Of a stretch of DNA of 64,000 nucleotides, positions 1 to 7,860 are shown piece by piece; position 1 is the stretch's first letter; every line of letters starts with the position of its first letter. The translations under genes were made by a program, and so were the position numbers. The DNA lies in assembly GCF_000423085.1 (NCBI RefSeq), contig NZ_AUHH01000024.1:1-64000 (forward strand), written 5' to 3'. The notes under the pieces are model-generated. The model was not told the origin of the DNA. It did no database searches and saw nothing but the letters and a program-made list of their open reading frames with translations. Source of the stretch: Granulicoccus phenolivorans DSM 17626 = NBRC 107789 = JCM 15570 (lineage in GTDB: Bacteria; Actinomycetota; Actinomycetes; Propionibacteriales; Propionibacteriaceae).

Positions 1-51
1 CAGGTCTTCGTGCGGTTCGCAGGGCGCGGTGCGGTGCGCGGGTCCTGCAGG

Positions 52-113
52 GCCAGCGAACTCCATGGCGGCCGGCGAATCCCCATGACGGCCCGCGAAA
101 CCTTATGAGGGCC
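52..113. repeat. Short cluster of 20-bp tandem units
   Basis: Three degenerate units of about 20 bp, each starting GCC-N-GCGAA, begin at 52, 71 and 91. The flank 36-69 is almost identical to 493-526 at the head of the larger array, so the two clusters look like copies of one repeat tract. No gene is seen in the surrounding stretch. Confidence 0.8.
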
Positions 114-200
114 GCGGTCACGCGCTTGGTCTCGCCAGTGCGCAGGGTGAATCCGACCGCGTGAAGCTGACCCGCTGTGCCGGCGCGGTGGTCGTGGCCC

Positions 201-317
201 GGTGGGTTGGCCCGGTGGTGGTGACTGGGTGGGCCGGCCTTGTGGTGGTGACCGGTGGGTTGGCCCGGTGGTGGTGACTGGGTGGGCCGGCCTTGTGGTG
301 GTGCCTGGGTGGGCCGG
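201..317. repeat. 53-bp tandem repeat, GT-rich
   Basis: A 50-bp sequence at 201-250 is repeated exactly at 254-303 after a 3-base spacer, and a third partial copy follows at 304-317. The strand is rich in GGTGG and GGGTGGGCC. Frames through it give His- or Gly/Trp-rich low-complexity peptides on either strand, which is a by-product of the repeat rather than a gene. Confidence 0.85.
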
Positions 318-334
318 CGGGGTTGCGCTGATCC

Positions 335-416
335 GGTGGTCCGATCCTGCCGCCAGTCGGGTCGTTTCGGCCGATTTCGGGGTTCGAACGCACAGTAGTG
401 GCAGGATCCGCCCACG
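335..416. repeat. 82-bp palindromic element, copy A
   Basis: Inverted arms of 22 bp (335-356 and 395-416) built on the core CCGATCCTGCCRCCAG surround a 38-bp interior. Length and arm spacing are identical to the four other copies in the window. It lies between two tandem-repeat tracts in non-coding DNA. Confidence 0.8.
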
Positions 417-508
417 TGGCCGCTGTGCCTCCGGTCCGCGGGTCGACGTGCGGGTCACGGGTCGAAATGCGGGTCGCGGGTCGGCGTGGTGTGCGCGGGT
501 CCTGCAGG

Positions 509-727
509 GCCAGCGAACTCCATGGTGGCCTGCGAAACCCTGCGAGGGCCTGCGAAACCCTACGAGGGCCAGCGAACTCGGATGGCGGCCCGCGACACCC
601 GATGAGGGCCTGCGAAACCCCACGAGGGCCCGCGAATCCCGATCAGGGCCCGCGAAACCCCACGAAACCCCACGACCGCCCGCGAAACCCCACGAAACCC
701 CACGACCGCCCGCGAAACCCGAGCGCC
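509..727. repeat. Tandem array of 20-bp units expanding to 30-bp units
   Basis: Units starting GCC begin at 509, 528, 548, 568, 588, 608, 628 and 648, with consensus near GCCYGCGAAACCCNACGAGG. The units at 648 and 678 are 30 bp because CCCACGAAA is inserted, and a last unit starts at 708. The stretch 1-742 holds these repeats and element copy A; I see no gene in it. The array ends just past the stop codon of the minus-strand racemase-like gene. Confidence 0.85.
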
Positions 728-742
728 CGCAATGGGCCGGGA

Positions 743-1783
743 TCAGTCGTCGATGGTCTCGTCGAAGGTGGCAATGGTGTTGCGGACGTCGACCGGTACC
801 TCGTCACCCACCGTGGGCGGGGTCAGCTTGGCCGGCAGGAAGACCAGCGACGACTGCATGTGCGGCGGTTCCACGAACCACCGCTTCCCGCCGGCGATGG
901 TGTAGGGCGACAGGGCGAACCCGGCCGCCTCCAGCCCGCCGGTTGCCAGCGAGATTGCCCGCGAGCGCACCGATCGACCCGAGCTCGGCGCCTCCAGGCC
1001 GATCCCGTTGGCGGTACCGCCGGAGACCACCACGACGAACCCGTCCTGCAGAGCCGCGCGCTGCCAGTAGCCCAGGCGCTCGCCGCGCTTGATCGGGTGC
1101 ACATCCAGCACGGTCGCGGTCGTGGTCAGCGCGCCCGGGTCACCGAGCCAGAGCTGGGTACCGACCCGCAACCGGGTCCGGCCCTCGCCGAGCGACTTGG
1201 CGATCCGGACGTAGTCCAGCAGCGGTACATGGGAGTACCAAAGCGGCACATCCAGCGCCTGCTGGGCCAGCTTTCCGAGGCGCTCGGCCTCATCGGCGGT
1301 CGAGGACTGGATCGGCAGGTGAATGGTCCACCCCTCGATCTGCAGGAATTCCTGCCAGGCCTGGACTGCGGGCAGGTCCTCCACGGGGATGCCGTGCCGA
1401 CGCATCGAGGTGAGCACCTCCACCAGGACCCGTGGCTTCCGCCCGCCGAGATTGGCCAGGATCTCCAGGTCGGTCAGCTGGGAAACGGTGACGATCATCC
1501 GCGGATCCCGGGCCAGCTCGACCGCATTGGGGTCGTTGGCATCCCACGGCAGCAGCATCACGATGTCGCCGGCGAAGTGATCCCGGATCGAGTGCGCCTC
1601 GGCCGGGGTGCCGACGGCGATGGTGTCCACGCCCAGCCGGGTCGCCTCATCGGCCAGCCGGCTGTTGCCGAACCCGTAGCCATTGCCCTTGGCCACCGGC
1701 ACCATGCCCGGAACCCGCTCGGCCACCTGCTGGAGGTGCTTTCGCCATCGAGCGGTGTCGATTCGCAGTGTCACGCCAGTCAT
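743..1783 (-). CDS. Alanine racemase-like PLP enzyme
   Basis: A 346-residue protein of the alanine racemase fold (fold type III, PLP-dependent). The N-terminal barrel carries the PLP-lysine signature as VAKGNGYGFG, with Lys32 as the expected Schiff-base residue. The C-terminal part has GERLGYWQ, which matches the region of the second catalytic base, and a late VGDEVPVDV segment typical of the beta-domain. It is slightly shorter than classical Alr. The gene lies 110 bp downstream of the FemABX-type gene on the same strand, so the pair may form a cell-wall operon. It could be a true alanine racemase or a racemase for another amino acid; the substrate cannot be read from sequence. The start ATG at 1783 is followed at once by the conserved N-terminus. 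Confidence 0.75.
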   Translation of the reverse strand: MTGVTLRIDTARWRKHLQQVAERVPGMVPVAKGNGYGFGNSRLADEATRLGVDTIAVGTPAEAHSIRDHFAGDIVMLLPWDANDPNAVELARDPRMIVTVSQLTDLEILANLGGRKPRVLVEVLTSMRRHGIPVEDLPAVQAWQEFLQIEGWTIHLPIQSSTADEAERLGKLAQQALDVPLWYSHVPLLDYVRIAKSLGEGRTRLRVGTQLWLGDPGALTTTATVLDVHPIKRGERLGYWQRAALQDGFVVVVSGGTANGIGLEAPSSGRSVRSRAISLATGGLEAAGFALSPYTIAGGKRWFVEPPHMQSSLVFLPAKLTPPTVGDEVPVDVRNTIATFDETIDD

Positions 1784-1830
1784 GGTGCCGACTCTAGCGG
1801 GGGACCGCAGACCCGGCGCGCGAACCTCGG

Positions 1831-1899
1831 CGTACGCCGATCCGGGTCAGCCGCGTACGCCGAACCCCTTCAGCCGCGTACGCCGCACCGGGTCAGCGG
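1831..1899. repeat. Three 23-bp direct repeats in the femX/racemase gap
   Basis: Units begin at 1831, 1854 and 1877, each starting CGTACGCCG and ending in a TCAGCCG-like segment. The third unit runs over the stop codon of the minus-strand FemABX gene at 1893-1895. No hairpin typical of a terminator is evident. Confidence 0.75.
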
Positions 1900-3101
1900 C
1901 GTACCGCGGCCCGGGCGCGACCGAGCAGGCGGGTCGCCCGGCCCTTGATCGCCGCCCGATTCATGTACGCGTCGAAGGCGGCGTACAGCGGGCGATTGAT
2001 CGGCAGGTCCCATTCGCCGAGGTATTCCACGGCCCGCCCACCGGTGCCGACCTTGAACTGGATCAGCCCGATGTGCGGATCGTCGGCCTCCAGACCCTCG
2101 GTGATGCCGCGCATGTCGTAGACCAGACACCCGGCGGCCAGCGCGTCCTGCATCATCTGCCACTGGACGGCGTTCGACCCGCGCACCTCCCGCTTCTCGG
2201 TGGTGGAGGCGCCGTAGGAGTACCAGGCATGATGACCGACCCGGACCATCGTCGTCGCGGCGACCAGATCGCCCTCGTGGTGGGCCAGGTAGAGCCGCAT
2301 CCGGTCGGGATCCTCGCCGTTCAGCGCGTCCCACATCTGCTCGAAGTAGGCCAGCGGCCGACCGGTGAACCCGTCCCGCTCGGCGGTCTCCAGGTACACC
2401 TCGTGGAACTGCGCCAGCTCGTCACGCCCGCCCCGGGTCACCTCGACCCCGGCCTTGGCGGCCTTCTTGATGTTGCGCCGCCACAGCTGATTCATCCCCT
2501 TGAGCACCTCGTCGGGGGACTTCGGCGTACCGTCGGGCTGGGCCAGCGGTACCCAGAAGTTGAACTTCGGCTGCCCCGCGGCGAACCCGTCGGGGCCCTC
2601 GGGGCGCGGCGGGATCCAGCCCCGCTGCCGCAGCAGATTGTGTACGCGGGCCCCGGCCCGGCCGGTCTCGTCGGGCGTGGCCTCCGACAGCCGGTGGATG
2701 TTCTCATCGGCGATCGCGTCCTTGATGGTGTCCGCGCTCCAGGCGTGCTCGATCACCGGCGGACCGATCCGGATCCCGAAGGCGCCCTGATCCTTGAGAT
2801 GCTTGACCATCGGATCCAGGAAGTCGCCGATGTCGTCGCGGGTCCAGTCCAGCACCGGGCCCTCCGGGAGGTACGCCAGGTAGCGCTTCACCTTCGGCAA
2901 CTGGCGGTAGAGCACCAGGCCCACCCCCACCAGTTCACCGTCGTCGAACCAGCCCAGCGACTCCGAGCCCCATTCGGACTTGACCGTGGCCCAGGCCGGA
3001 GTCTGCAGGAAACTGGTCCACCCGTACTCCCCGGCCGGGGCCGTCAGGCCGCGCAGGAAGTCCAGGTGTCGCTTGGTCTGGATACGACGAACGGTGATCA
3101 C
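1893..3101 (-). CDS. FemABX-family peptidoglycan bridge aminoacyltransferase
   Basis: A 402-residue protein of the FemA/FemX/MurM family, which uses aminoacyl-tRNA to add amino acids to the lipid II stem peptide. It has the expected two GNAT-like lobes: an early segment with PEGPVLDW around residues 80-90, and a second lobe with the HHEGDLVAATTMV and WYSYGAS motifs around residues 265-295. Cytosolic, acting at the inner membrane face. The alanine racemase-like gene follows on the same strand. Propionibacteria and relatives often have an LL-diaminopimelate-glycine bridge, so glycine is the plausible donor residue, but this is inferred from taxonomy rather than seen. The start at 3101 is an ATG with only weak upstream purine content. 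Confidence 0.85.
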   Translation of the reverse strand: MITVRRIQTKRHLDFLRGLTAPAGEYGWTSFLQTPAWATVKSEWGSESLGWFDDGELVGVGLVLYRQLPKVKRYLAYLPEGPVLDWTRDDIGDFLDPMVKHLKDQGAFGIRIGPPVIEHAWSADTIKDAIADENIHRLSEATPDETGRAGARVHNLLRQRGWIPPRPEGPDGFAAGQPKFNFWVPLAQPDGTPKSPDEVLKGMNQLWRRNIKKAAKAGVEVTRGGRDELAQFHEVYLETAERDGFTGRPLAYFEQMWDALNGEDPDRMRLYLAHHEGDLVAATTMVRVGHHAWYSYGASTTEKREVRGSNAVQWQMMQDALAAGCLVYDMRGITEGLEADDPHIGLIQFKVGTGGRAVEYLGEWDLPINRPLYAAFDAYMNRAAIKGRATRLLGRARAAVRR

Positions 3102-3140
3102 GGCGAAGAATCTACATGAGCCGCGCGCCGCGGCCGGGAT

Positions 3141-4541
3141 TCACCGACCGGGAGGGGGATAGCCCGCACCCGGCGGCGGGTAGCCACCCGGGGCCTGCGG
3201 CGGCGGGTAGCCACCCACGGCGTACCGCGGACCGGGCTGTCCCGCGATCGCCGGCCAGCCGCCGGCCCCCGCTCCGGCGCCGGCCAGGGTCTGGGTCACC
3301 CAGTCCTTGGACTGCAGAATCCGGTCGACATACTCTTGGTGCTGGTCGAGCAGGTGCGGGTCCGGATTGCCCTGCTGGTGGTCCAGCCGCTCCCGCACGT
3401 ACGCCAGTTCGGTGACGGCCTCGACCCAGTCCCGCAGCCGCTGGCGGTCCCCGCCGGGGGTGCGCTTCATGATCTTTGCGCGGGATTTGCGGCCCGCGGT
3501 GCTACCCAGCCAGCCGGCGTCGGAGGCATGGATCCAGCCGTGGTCGACCATGGCCGGCAACTGGCGCGCGACCACCTTGCCCTCGCGGATGCTCGACCAG
3601 ATTGCCGCGATCACCAGCGCGACGAACACCAGAAAGTCGAAGCCGAGAACGAGGAAGTAGAGCGCGCCCACCGCGGTTGCCGCATTGTGCAGGCCGTGCA
3701 GCAGCATCCCGACGAGCCAGCCGGCCAGGATCCAGGCCACCTTGGCCAGGACGCCTCTACTGCGCATGGCCAGCCAGAACCCGACCGCGACGCAGCCGGT
3801 GTAGAGCATGTGCCCGAAGCCGCCCAACACCACCCGGATCACCGAGAGCTGGATGGCATCGCCCACGTTGGCCGTGCCGGAGATGTAGAGGATGTCCTCG
3901 GTAAAGGAGAACCCGGCGCCGATCAGGCCGGCGTACACCAGGGCGTCGGTGAGGGAGTTGAACTCCGCCCGCCCCCGGCGGGTCGACATGAGCACGACCA
4001 GGAAGAACAGCCCCTTGGCCGTTTCCTCGGTCAACGGCGCGCGGACGGCGGTACTGAGGAACAGATCTCCGCTGAACATCGGAAGCGCCGCAGTGAACAG
4101 CAGCGCCAGCAGGGGCGCGATCGCCGCACCCCAGCCGAAGGCGGCGATCAGCAGCAGCGGCGGCTCTGGCTCCCACCGATCGATCCAGAACAGGATCAGC
4201 ACGGTGACCACGGCGGAGATCGTCGTGAAGCTCAGCGCGACCCAGCCCTGCGGCGAGGAGAGCCCGAGCACCAGGATCAATGCGGTCACCAGGGCCGCGA
4301 TCACGATCACCACGATCGGCAGCACCAGCAGCCGCTTCTTGCGTGCCAGCGTCCGCTGGCCGCCCGGCTGCGGCCCGGGCGGGGCGGGGGTGAACTGCGG
4401 CGGGCCGCCCGGGTACTGGGACCCGGCCGGATACTGCGGTTGGCCGTACGCCTGCTGCGGCGGTGGCCAGGACCCCGGCTGCTGCGGCGGGCCGGCGGGG
4501 TGATCCGGGGGAGGTCCGAAGGGGGGCTGGGGCGCGGTCAT
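3141..4541 (-). CDS. PrsW-family intramembrane metalloprotease
   Basis: A 466-residue membrane protein. A cytoplasmic N-terminus rich in Pro/Gly/Gln (about 65 residues) precedes seven or eight hydrophobic helices. The catalytic motifs of the PrsW family are present: EETAKG near residue 172, FSFTED, FGHMLYTG and LLHGLHNA, supplying the Glu and His metal ligands. The C-terminal tail ends in repeats of GGYPPP. PrsW proteins cleave membrane-bound anti-sigma factors or other membrane substrates; the target here is unknown. I chose the internal ATG at 4541 because the sequence from there (MTAPQPPFGPPP) begins the low-complexity tail seen in relatives; an upstream ATG at 4592 is possible. Confidence 0.85.
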   Translation of the reverse strand: MTAPQPPFGPPPDHPAGPPQQPGSWPPPQQAYGQPQYPAGSQYPGGPPQFTPAPPGPQPGGQRTLARKKRLLVLPIVVIVIAALVTALILVLGLSSPQGWVALSFTTISAVVTVLILFWIDRWEPEPPLLLIAAFGWGAAIAPLLALLFTAALPMFSGDLFLSTAVRAPLTEETAKGLFFLVVLMSTRRGRAEFNSLTDALVYAGLIGAGFSFTEDILYISGTANVGDAIQLSVIRVVLGGFGHMLYTGCVAVGFWLAMRSRGVLAKVAWILAGWLVGMLLHGLHNAATAVGALYFLVLGFDFLVFVALVIAAIWSSIREGKVVARQLPAMVDHGWIHASDAGWLGSTAGRKSRAKIMKRTPGGDRQRLRDWVEAVTELAYVRERLDHQQGNPDPHLLDQHQEYVDRILQSKDWVTQTLAGAGAGAGGWPAIAGQPGPRYAVGGYPPPQAPGGYPPPGAGYPPPGR

Positions 4542-4656
4542 GGGTATCACGATACGGGCGCCGGTGTCCGAATCCGGCCGGCCCGGGGTCATCGAAGCGG
4601 AGGACCGGCTCGGTCACGACTGGGGTCGGCGGGGTCGGGTGTCGTAGATTGGCGGC

Positions 4657-5187
4657 GTGTCCGAGACGTCCCCGCCCGCGCCAGAGCTGCCCGATCCGGC
4701 CACCACGGCGGCGGACCCGCCCGGTTTCGAGGTCTACGTCAGCTCGGCCGACGCGCGTCGGCGCCGGCAGTTCTGGGCGTCACGGACCGGACTGCTGGTG
4801 CTGGTCGGCCCGCCGCTGTTGATCACCGTGATGGGCATCATCCTGATCGCCGCGGTGCCCGGCTCCGGGGGTCTGGCCGCCGGCATCCTGGTGATCGCCT
4901 GCGGGCTGGCCGGGGCGTACCTCGGGTACGCGAACTGGCGGCGGGCGCGGGCCCGGGCGCAGACGGCCCCGCTGGCGTTCGCGCTGACCGAGCGGGGGGT
5001 GTGGTTCGCGGGCAAACCGGTGCCCTGGGAGCGCGCCCAGTTCTTCCTCACCGACGATGCCGAGCCGCAGTTGATCTGCGGCCCGGTCGCGATGGCCTTC
5101 CGGGTCAGTGACCTGAGCCAGCCGGTGGATCGGATTGCCGCCGAGATCGCCGAGCGCTCCGGCGGCCGGCAACACCTCGTCGCTTGA
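4657..5187 (+). CDS. Small membrane protein of unknown function
   Basis: A 176-residue protein with a GTG start, divergent from the PrsW gene. A Pro-rich cytoplasmic N-terminus of about 45 residues is followed by two adjacent transmembrane helices (about residues 48-68 and 71-91, the second ending in GAYLGYANWRRARAR) and a soluble C-terminal domain. The C-terminal part reads like a PH-like domain: it contains ALTERGVWFAGKPVPWERAQ, where a residue is typically converted to a local field value. No catalytic motif is visible. I cannot assign a function. Confidence 0.7.
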   Translation: MSETSPPAPELPDPATTAADPPGFEVYVSSADARRRRQFWASRTGLLVLVGPPLLITVMGIILIAAVPGSGGLAAGILVIACGLAGAYLGYANWRRARARAQTAPLAFALTERGVWFAGKPVPWERAQFFLTDDAEPQLICGPVAMAFRVSDLSQPVDRIAAEIAERSGGRQHLVA

Positions 5188-5211
5188 AACATCCCCCCGA
5201 CTGAGGGTCGC

Positions 5212-6003
5212 TCAGGGCACCCGGGCCACCGCGGCGCGGGCCGGGGCGGGGAGCGGGAATCGCCCCGTCGGGGAGCCGAGTCGGGCGTACAACTCCTCCC
5301 GGACCGCGGCCTGCTGCTGCGGCGAGCGGCCATTCAGATAGGTCCCGGCCGGTCCGACCCCCAACTCGAAGTTCCCCCACAACTCCTCGAAGTCGGCGTA
5401 CTCCCGGGGTGCCTCCAGCAGGTGTTCGGTCACGTCGGCCAGTCCGGCCCCGGTCAGCAGGCCGGCGATCTCGCCGGGGTTACCGAAGCGCAGCGATTCC
5501 ACATCCCGGTGTGCGGTGGGGTCCACCGCCAGGGCCGCCTGCCAGAACTGGTTGAGCAGCGCCATGTCGTCGGCCCAGACACAGATCGCGATCCGGCCAC
5601 CGGGCGCGACCACTCGACGCAGTTCGGCAGCCGCGGCGTCCGGGTCGGCGACAAAGTGGAACACCAACTGGGAGTACGCCAGATCGAACGCTCCATCGTC
5701 GAAGGGGAGCGACTCCGCCCGGCCCTCCCGCAGATCGACCCCGGGATAGCGCTCCCGGCAGGCGGTGAGGAAACCCGGCGTCGGATCGCAGGCCGCCACG
5801 TGATCGGCGCCCAGGCGCCGGACCAGTTCGCCGGTGAGGGCCCCGGGGCCGCAGCCGACATCAAGAGCGCGCTGGCCGGTACGCGGCTCGGCCAGATCGG
5901 CGAACAACGGCGCGAGGGTGCGGGAGTAGACCCCCATGAACCGGTCGTACGCCTCGGCCCCGGCCCGGAAGGTCCGCGACCCCGCTGCTGGTGGTTGTGC
6001 CAT
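5212..6003 (-). CDS. Class I SAM-dependent methyltransferase
   Basis: A 263-residue Methyltransf_11/25-type enzyme. Motif I reads ALDVGCGPGALTGELV (about residues 45-60), followed by the acidic motif II segment VAACDPTP, LPFDDGAFDLAYSQLV as motif IV, and the RVVAPGGRIAICVW post-motif. A strong ribosome binding site (GGAGGAGAC) directly precedes the ATG at 6003. Substrate unknown; small molecules or quinones are typical for this group. Confidence 0.85.
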   Translation of the reverse strand: MAQPPAAGSRTFRAGAEAYDRFMGVYSRTLAPLFADLAEPRTGQRALDVGCGPGALTGELVRRLGADHVAACDPTPGFLTACRERYPGVDLREGRAESLPFDDGAFDLAYSQLVFHFVADPDAAAAELRRVVAPGGRIAICVWADDMALLNQFWQAALAVDPTAHRDVESLRFGNPGEIAGLLTGAGLADVTEHLLEAPREYADFEELWGNFELGVGPAGTYLNGRSPQQQAAVREELYARLGSPTGRFPLPAPARAAVARVP

Positions 6004-6135
6004 GTCTCCTCCTCGGCACAGGATCCGCGGATGCGGCGCCGGCGTCGTTGTCGGGATGCGCCGCCTCGAACGGGGGTCGGCAATTCAGCCTAGACACCCC
6101 GCTCGGCGCCCCGCCAGAGACCGTGGTCCGATGTA

Positions 6136-6426
6136 TCAGCCCTCGGTCACCGCCGACGGATCGGGCCCGCTCTTCTTCCGCGCGTCGAGCCCACGCTTGG
6201 CGAAACGCTGCTGGGCGCCCTGCTTGGTCAGCCCGTACTTGGCACCGATCTTCGACCAGGAGGCACCGTCGGCGCGGGCGGAGCGGATCGCGTCCTCCTC
6301 CAGCGCCTCGGCGGCCTCGCGGACCCGGCGGGCGGCATCCACCACCGCGAGCGCGTCGTCGGCCGCGCGGAGCGCCGCGATCGCCTCGGTGACGTCCTGG
6401 ACGCGGGTGTCGTGCTGCACGAGCAC
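6136..6426 (-). CDS. Small HTH-type DNA-binding protein
   Basis: A 96-residue protein. The first half is an Ala/Glu-rich helical segment, followed by a helix-turn-helix with the sequence SWSKIGAKYGLTKQGAQQRF, a form common in small actinobacterial regulators. The gene is divergent from the lysine-rich micro-ORF at 6541, and the 114-bp gap between them holds a long inverted repeat with repeated TTGAC motifs. It is therefore a plausible regulator of that micro-ORF and of itself. This regulatory link is inference. Confidence 0.7.
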   Translation of the reverse strand: MLVQHDTRVQDVTEAIAALRAADDALAVVDAARRVREAAEALEEDAIRSARADGASWSKIGAKYGLTKQGAQQRFAKRGLDARKKSGPDPSAVTEG

Positions 6427-6464
6427 ATCCTAATGCGCTGCCGTCGCAGCAATGTGGCAACGAA

Positions 6465-6505
6465 GAGTTGACGGACGGGTCAACTCATGGTTGACTTCAC
6501 GTCAA
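6465..6505. promoter_or_regulatory. Inverted repeats, probable operator
   Basis: GAGTTGAC-N6-GTCAACTC at 6465-6486 is a perfect inverted repeat with 8-bp arms. TTGAC-N5-GTCAA follows at 6491-6505 and a further GTTGACG lies at 6512. Three TTGAC motifs within 50 bp between divergent genes look like clustered binding sites for the small HTH protein or another regulator. Confidence 0.65.
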
Positions 6506-6540
6506 GCAAGCGTTGACGAAGAGAACTGAGGAGGTGCTTC

Positions 6541-6600
6541 ATGGCTAAGAAGAAGGACAAGAAGAAGGACAAGAAGTCCAAGAAGAACAAGAAGAAGTGA
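6541..6600 (+). CDS. 19-residue lysine-rich micro-protein
   Basis: The reading frame encodes MAKKKDKKKDKKSKKNKKK and a TGA stop. Thirteen of 19 residues are lysine. A near-perfect ribosome binding site (GAGGAGGTG at about 6528-6536) sits at ideal spacing before the ATG, operator-like repeats lie upstream, and a strong terminator hairpin begins 23 bp after the stop, so the unit has every part of an independent gene. A peptide this basic would bind nucleic acid, ribosomes or acidic surfaces; no function is known to me. It could also be a leader peptide, but no gene follows on the same strand before the terminator. Confidence 0.65.
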   Translation: MAKKKDKKKDKKSKKNKKK

Positions 6601-6622
6601 CTTGGGCCCCACTGAGGGGGTT

Positions 6623-6660
6623 GCAGCACGCGCAGGCCAAGGACGGCCTGCGCGTGCTGC
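6623..6660. terminator. Strong terminator hairpin
   Basis: Sixteen-bp perfect stem (6623-6638 with 6645-6660) and a 6-base loop. It ends the micro-ORF transcript and could also stop transcription running leftward from the minus-strand DUF2231 gene. No T tract follows on the plus strand. Confidence 0.85.
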
Positions 6661-6683
6661 TGTCTGTGCCCGATCGGCCGGCC

Positions 6684-7124
6684 TCACCCCCAGACCGCGG
6701 TCGCGCCGGCGTGCCCGGTGAGGCCGACCAGGACCAGGGCCGCCACCGCCGCCAGGCCGGTCACGATCCCGGTGATCAGTACCGCCGGGGTGCGCGCGGA
6801 GGTACGCCCGGTCAGGTAGCGGAACCCCGCCAGGGCGAGGGTCAGCACCAGCACCGGCCAGGGGGTCAGTTGCCCGAGAAACTGGTGCCCGGCCACCCGG
6901 GGTGACCCGGTCAGCCCGAGCTCGGCGGCCAGCAACGGCCCGGTCAGCGCCGCCGCGCCGGCCGCCAGGGTCGCCCCCACCGCCACCAGGACGGTCAGCC
7001 AGCCGTAGCGCTCCCGCAGCCTGGTCGAGAACACCATCAGCAGCGCCCCGACCGCAGCCAGCGGGATCAGGATCACCGCCGCGTGCACGATCAGCGGATG
7101 CAGTGGCAGCCCGAGAATGTGCAT
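6684..7124 (-). CDS. DUF2231 membrane protein
   Basis: A 146-residue protein with four hydrophobic helices. The N-terminus LGLPLHPLIVHAAVILIP is the signature of DUF2231, a family of small membrane proteins sometimes adjacent to haem- or copper-related genes. The conserved His residues near the N-terminus may bind a cofactor. It follows the lipoprotein gene at 7131-7688 with only 6 bp between them, so the two are very probably co-transcribed. Confidence 0.8.
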   Translation of the reverse strand: MHILGLPLHPLIVHAAVILIPLAAVGALLMVFSTRLRERYGWLTVLVAVGATLAAGAAALTGPLLAAELGLTGSPRVAGHQFLGQLTPWPVLVLTLALAGFRYLTGRTSARTPAVLITGIVTGLAAVAALVLVGLTGHAGATAVWG

Positions 7125-7130
7125 GGCCGG

Positions 7131-7688
7131 CTACTTGATCGGGTCGCCCGCGGCGTTCAGCACGTACCAGACCTGCTGGACGTTCTGCCCGGTGGTGTCG
7201 CCGGCCTTGTGGTCACCCACCCAGTAGTACAGCGGCCACCCGTGGTAGGTCGCCTGGACGGTTCCGTCGGACCGGGTGATGGTGCCCAGCAAGGTGGCGT
7301 CCACGCCGTCGCCGGCGGTCGGCGTACCGACCAGCGCCGGCCAGTTCGCCAGGCACTGGCCCTCGCAGTTGCTCTTGTTGGGCTGATCCTTGGTGTAGAG
7401 ATACAGCGTCATGCCGCGGCCGTCGACCAGGATCATCCCCAGGCTGGACTGGGCCAGATGCACCGCGGTCGCCGGTTGGCCGGTCACTGCGGTGGGCGGG
7501 GCGGCGGTGGGGGTGGTCGGCGCGGTGACCGGCGGATTTCCGGTCGGTGCGGCCCCGTAGCCCGAGGAGGTTCCGCCGCCCGCGCAGCCGGCCAGCAGGC
7601 CGGCGACCAGGGCGGCGGCGGCAATGCTTCCGACCCGCCGTCGGACGCGGGAGACTTGACGCACCGATGCTCGTTGGCTGGTAATCAT
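7131..7688 (-). CDS. Secreted-repeat lipoprotein (COG4315 type)
   Basis: A 185-residue lipoprotein. A basic N-terminus and hydrophobic stretch end in the lipobox LLAGC near residue 34, followed by a Pro/Thr linker. Two copies of the 'secreted repeat of unknown function' motif follow: one with LYLYTKDQPNKSNCEGQCLANWPAL and a second with YHGWPLYYWVGD. The paired cysteines in the first repeat fit a disulfide. Start chosen at 7688 because AGGAG precedes it and the signal peptide begins there; longer frames upstream have no such features. Divergent from an ECF sigma/anti-sigma pair, the arrangement often seen for this lipoprotein. Confidence 0.85.
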   Translation of the reverse strand: MITSQRASVRQVSRVRRRVGSIAAAALVAGLLAGCAGGGTSSGYGAAPTGNPPVTAPTTPTAAPPTAVTGQPATAVHLAQSSLGMILVDGRGMTLYLYTKDQPNKSNCEGQCLANWPALVGTPTAGDGVDATLLGTITRSDGTVQATYHGWPLYYWVGDHKAGDTTGQNVQQVWYVLNAAGDPIK

Positions 7689-7860
7689 GTTCAACTCCTG
7701 CTCGACTTGCCGGTGCCGGACGGCCCCGACCGGATGGGGGATACAGGTGATACGCACCCGGGGTGGCGAAAGATTGCCCCGGCGCGCCCGAAAGTCGGCA
7801 ACGCAATACCGGCGGGGCGCAATCCCTGGCGGGCGTACCGACGTATCTGCTGATGTGACG

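Noticed and set aside
118-393. His/Pro-rich 91-residue frame on the minus strand
   Set aside because: It is made by the 53-bp tandem repeat and lacks a ribosome binding site; no evidence of a gene.
509-727. Possible CRISPR array
   Set aside because: The units follow each other directly with no unique spacers, and no cas genes are near.
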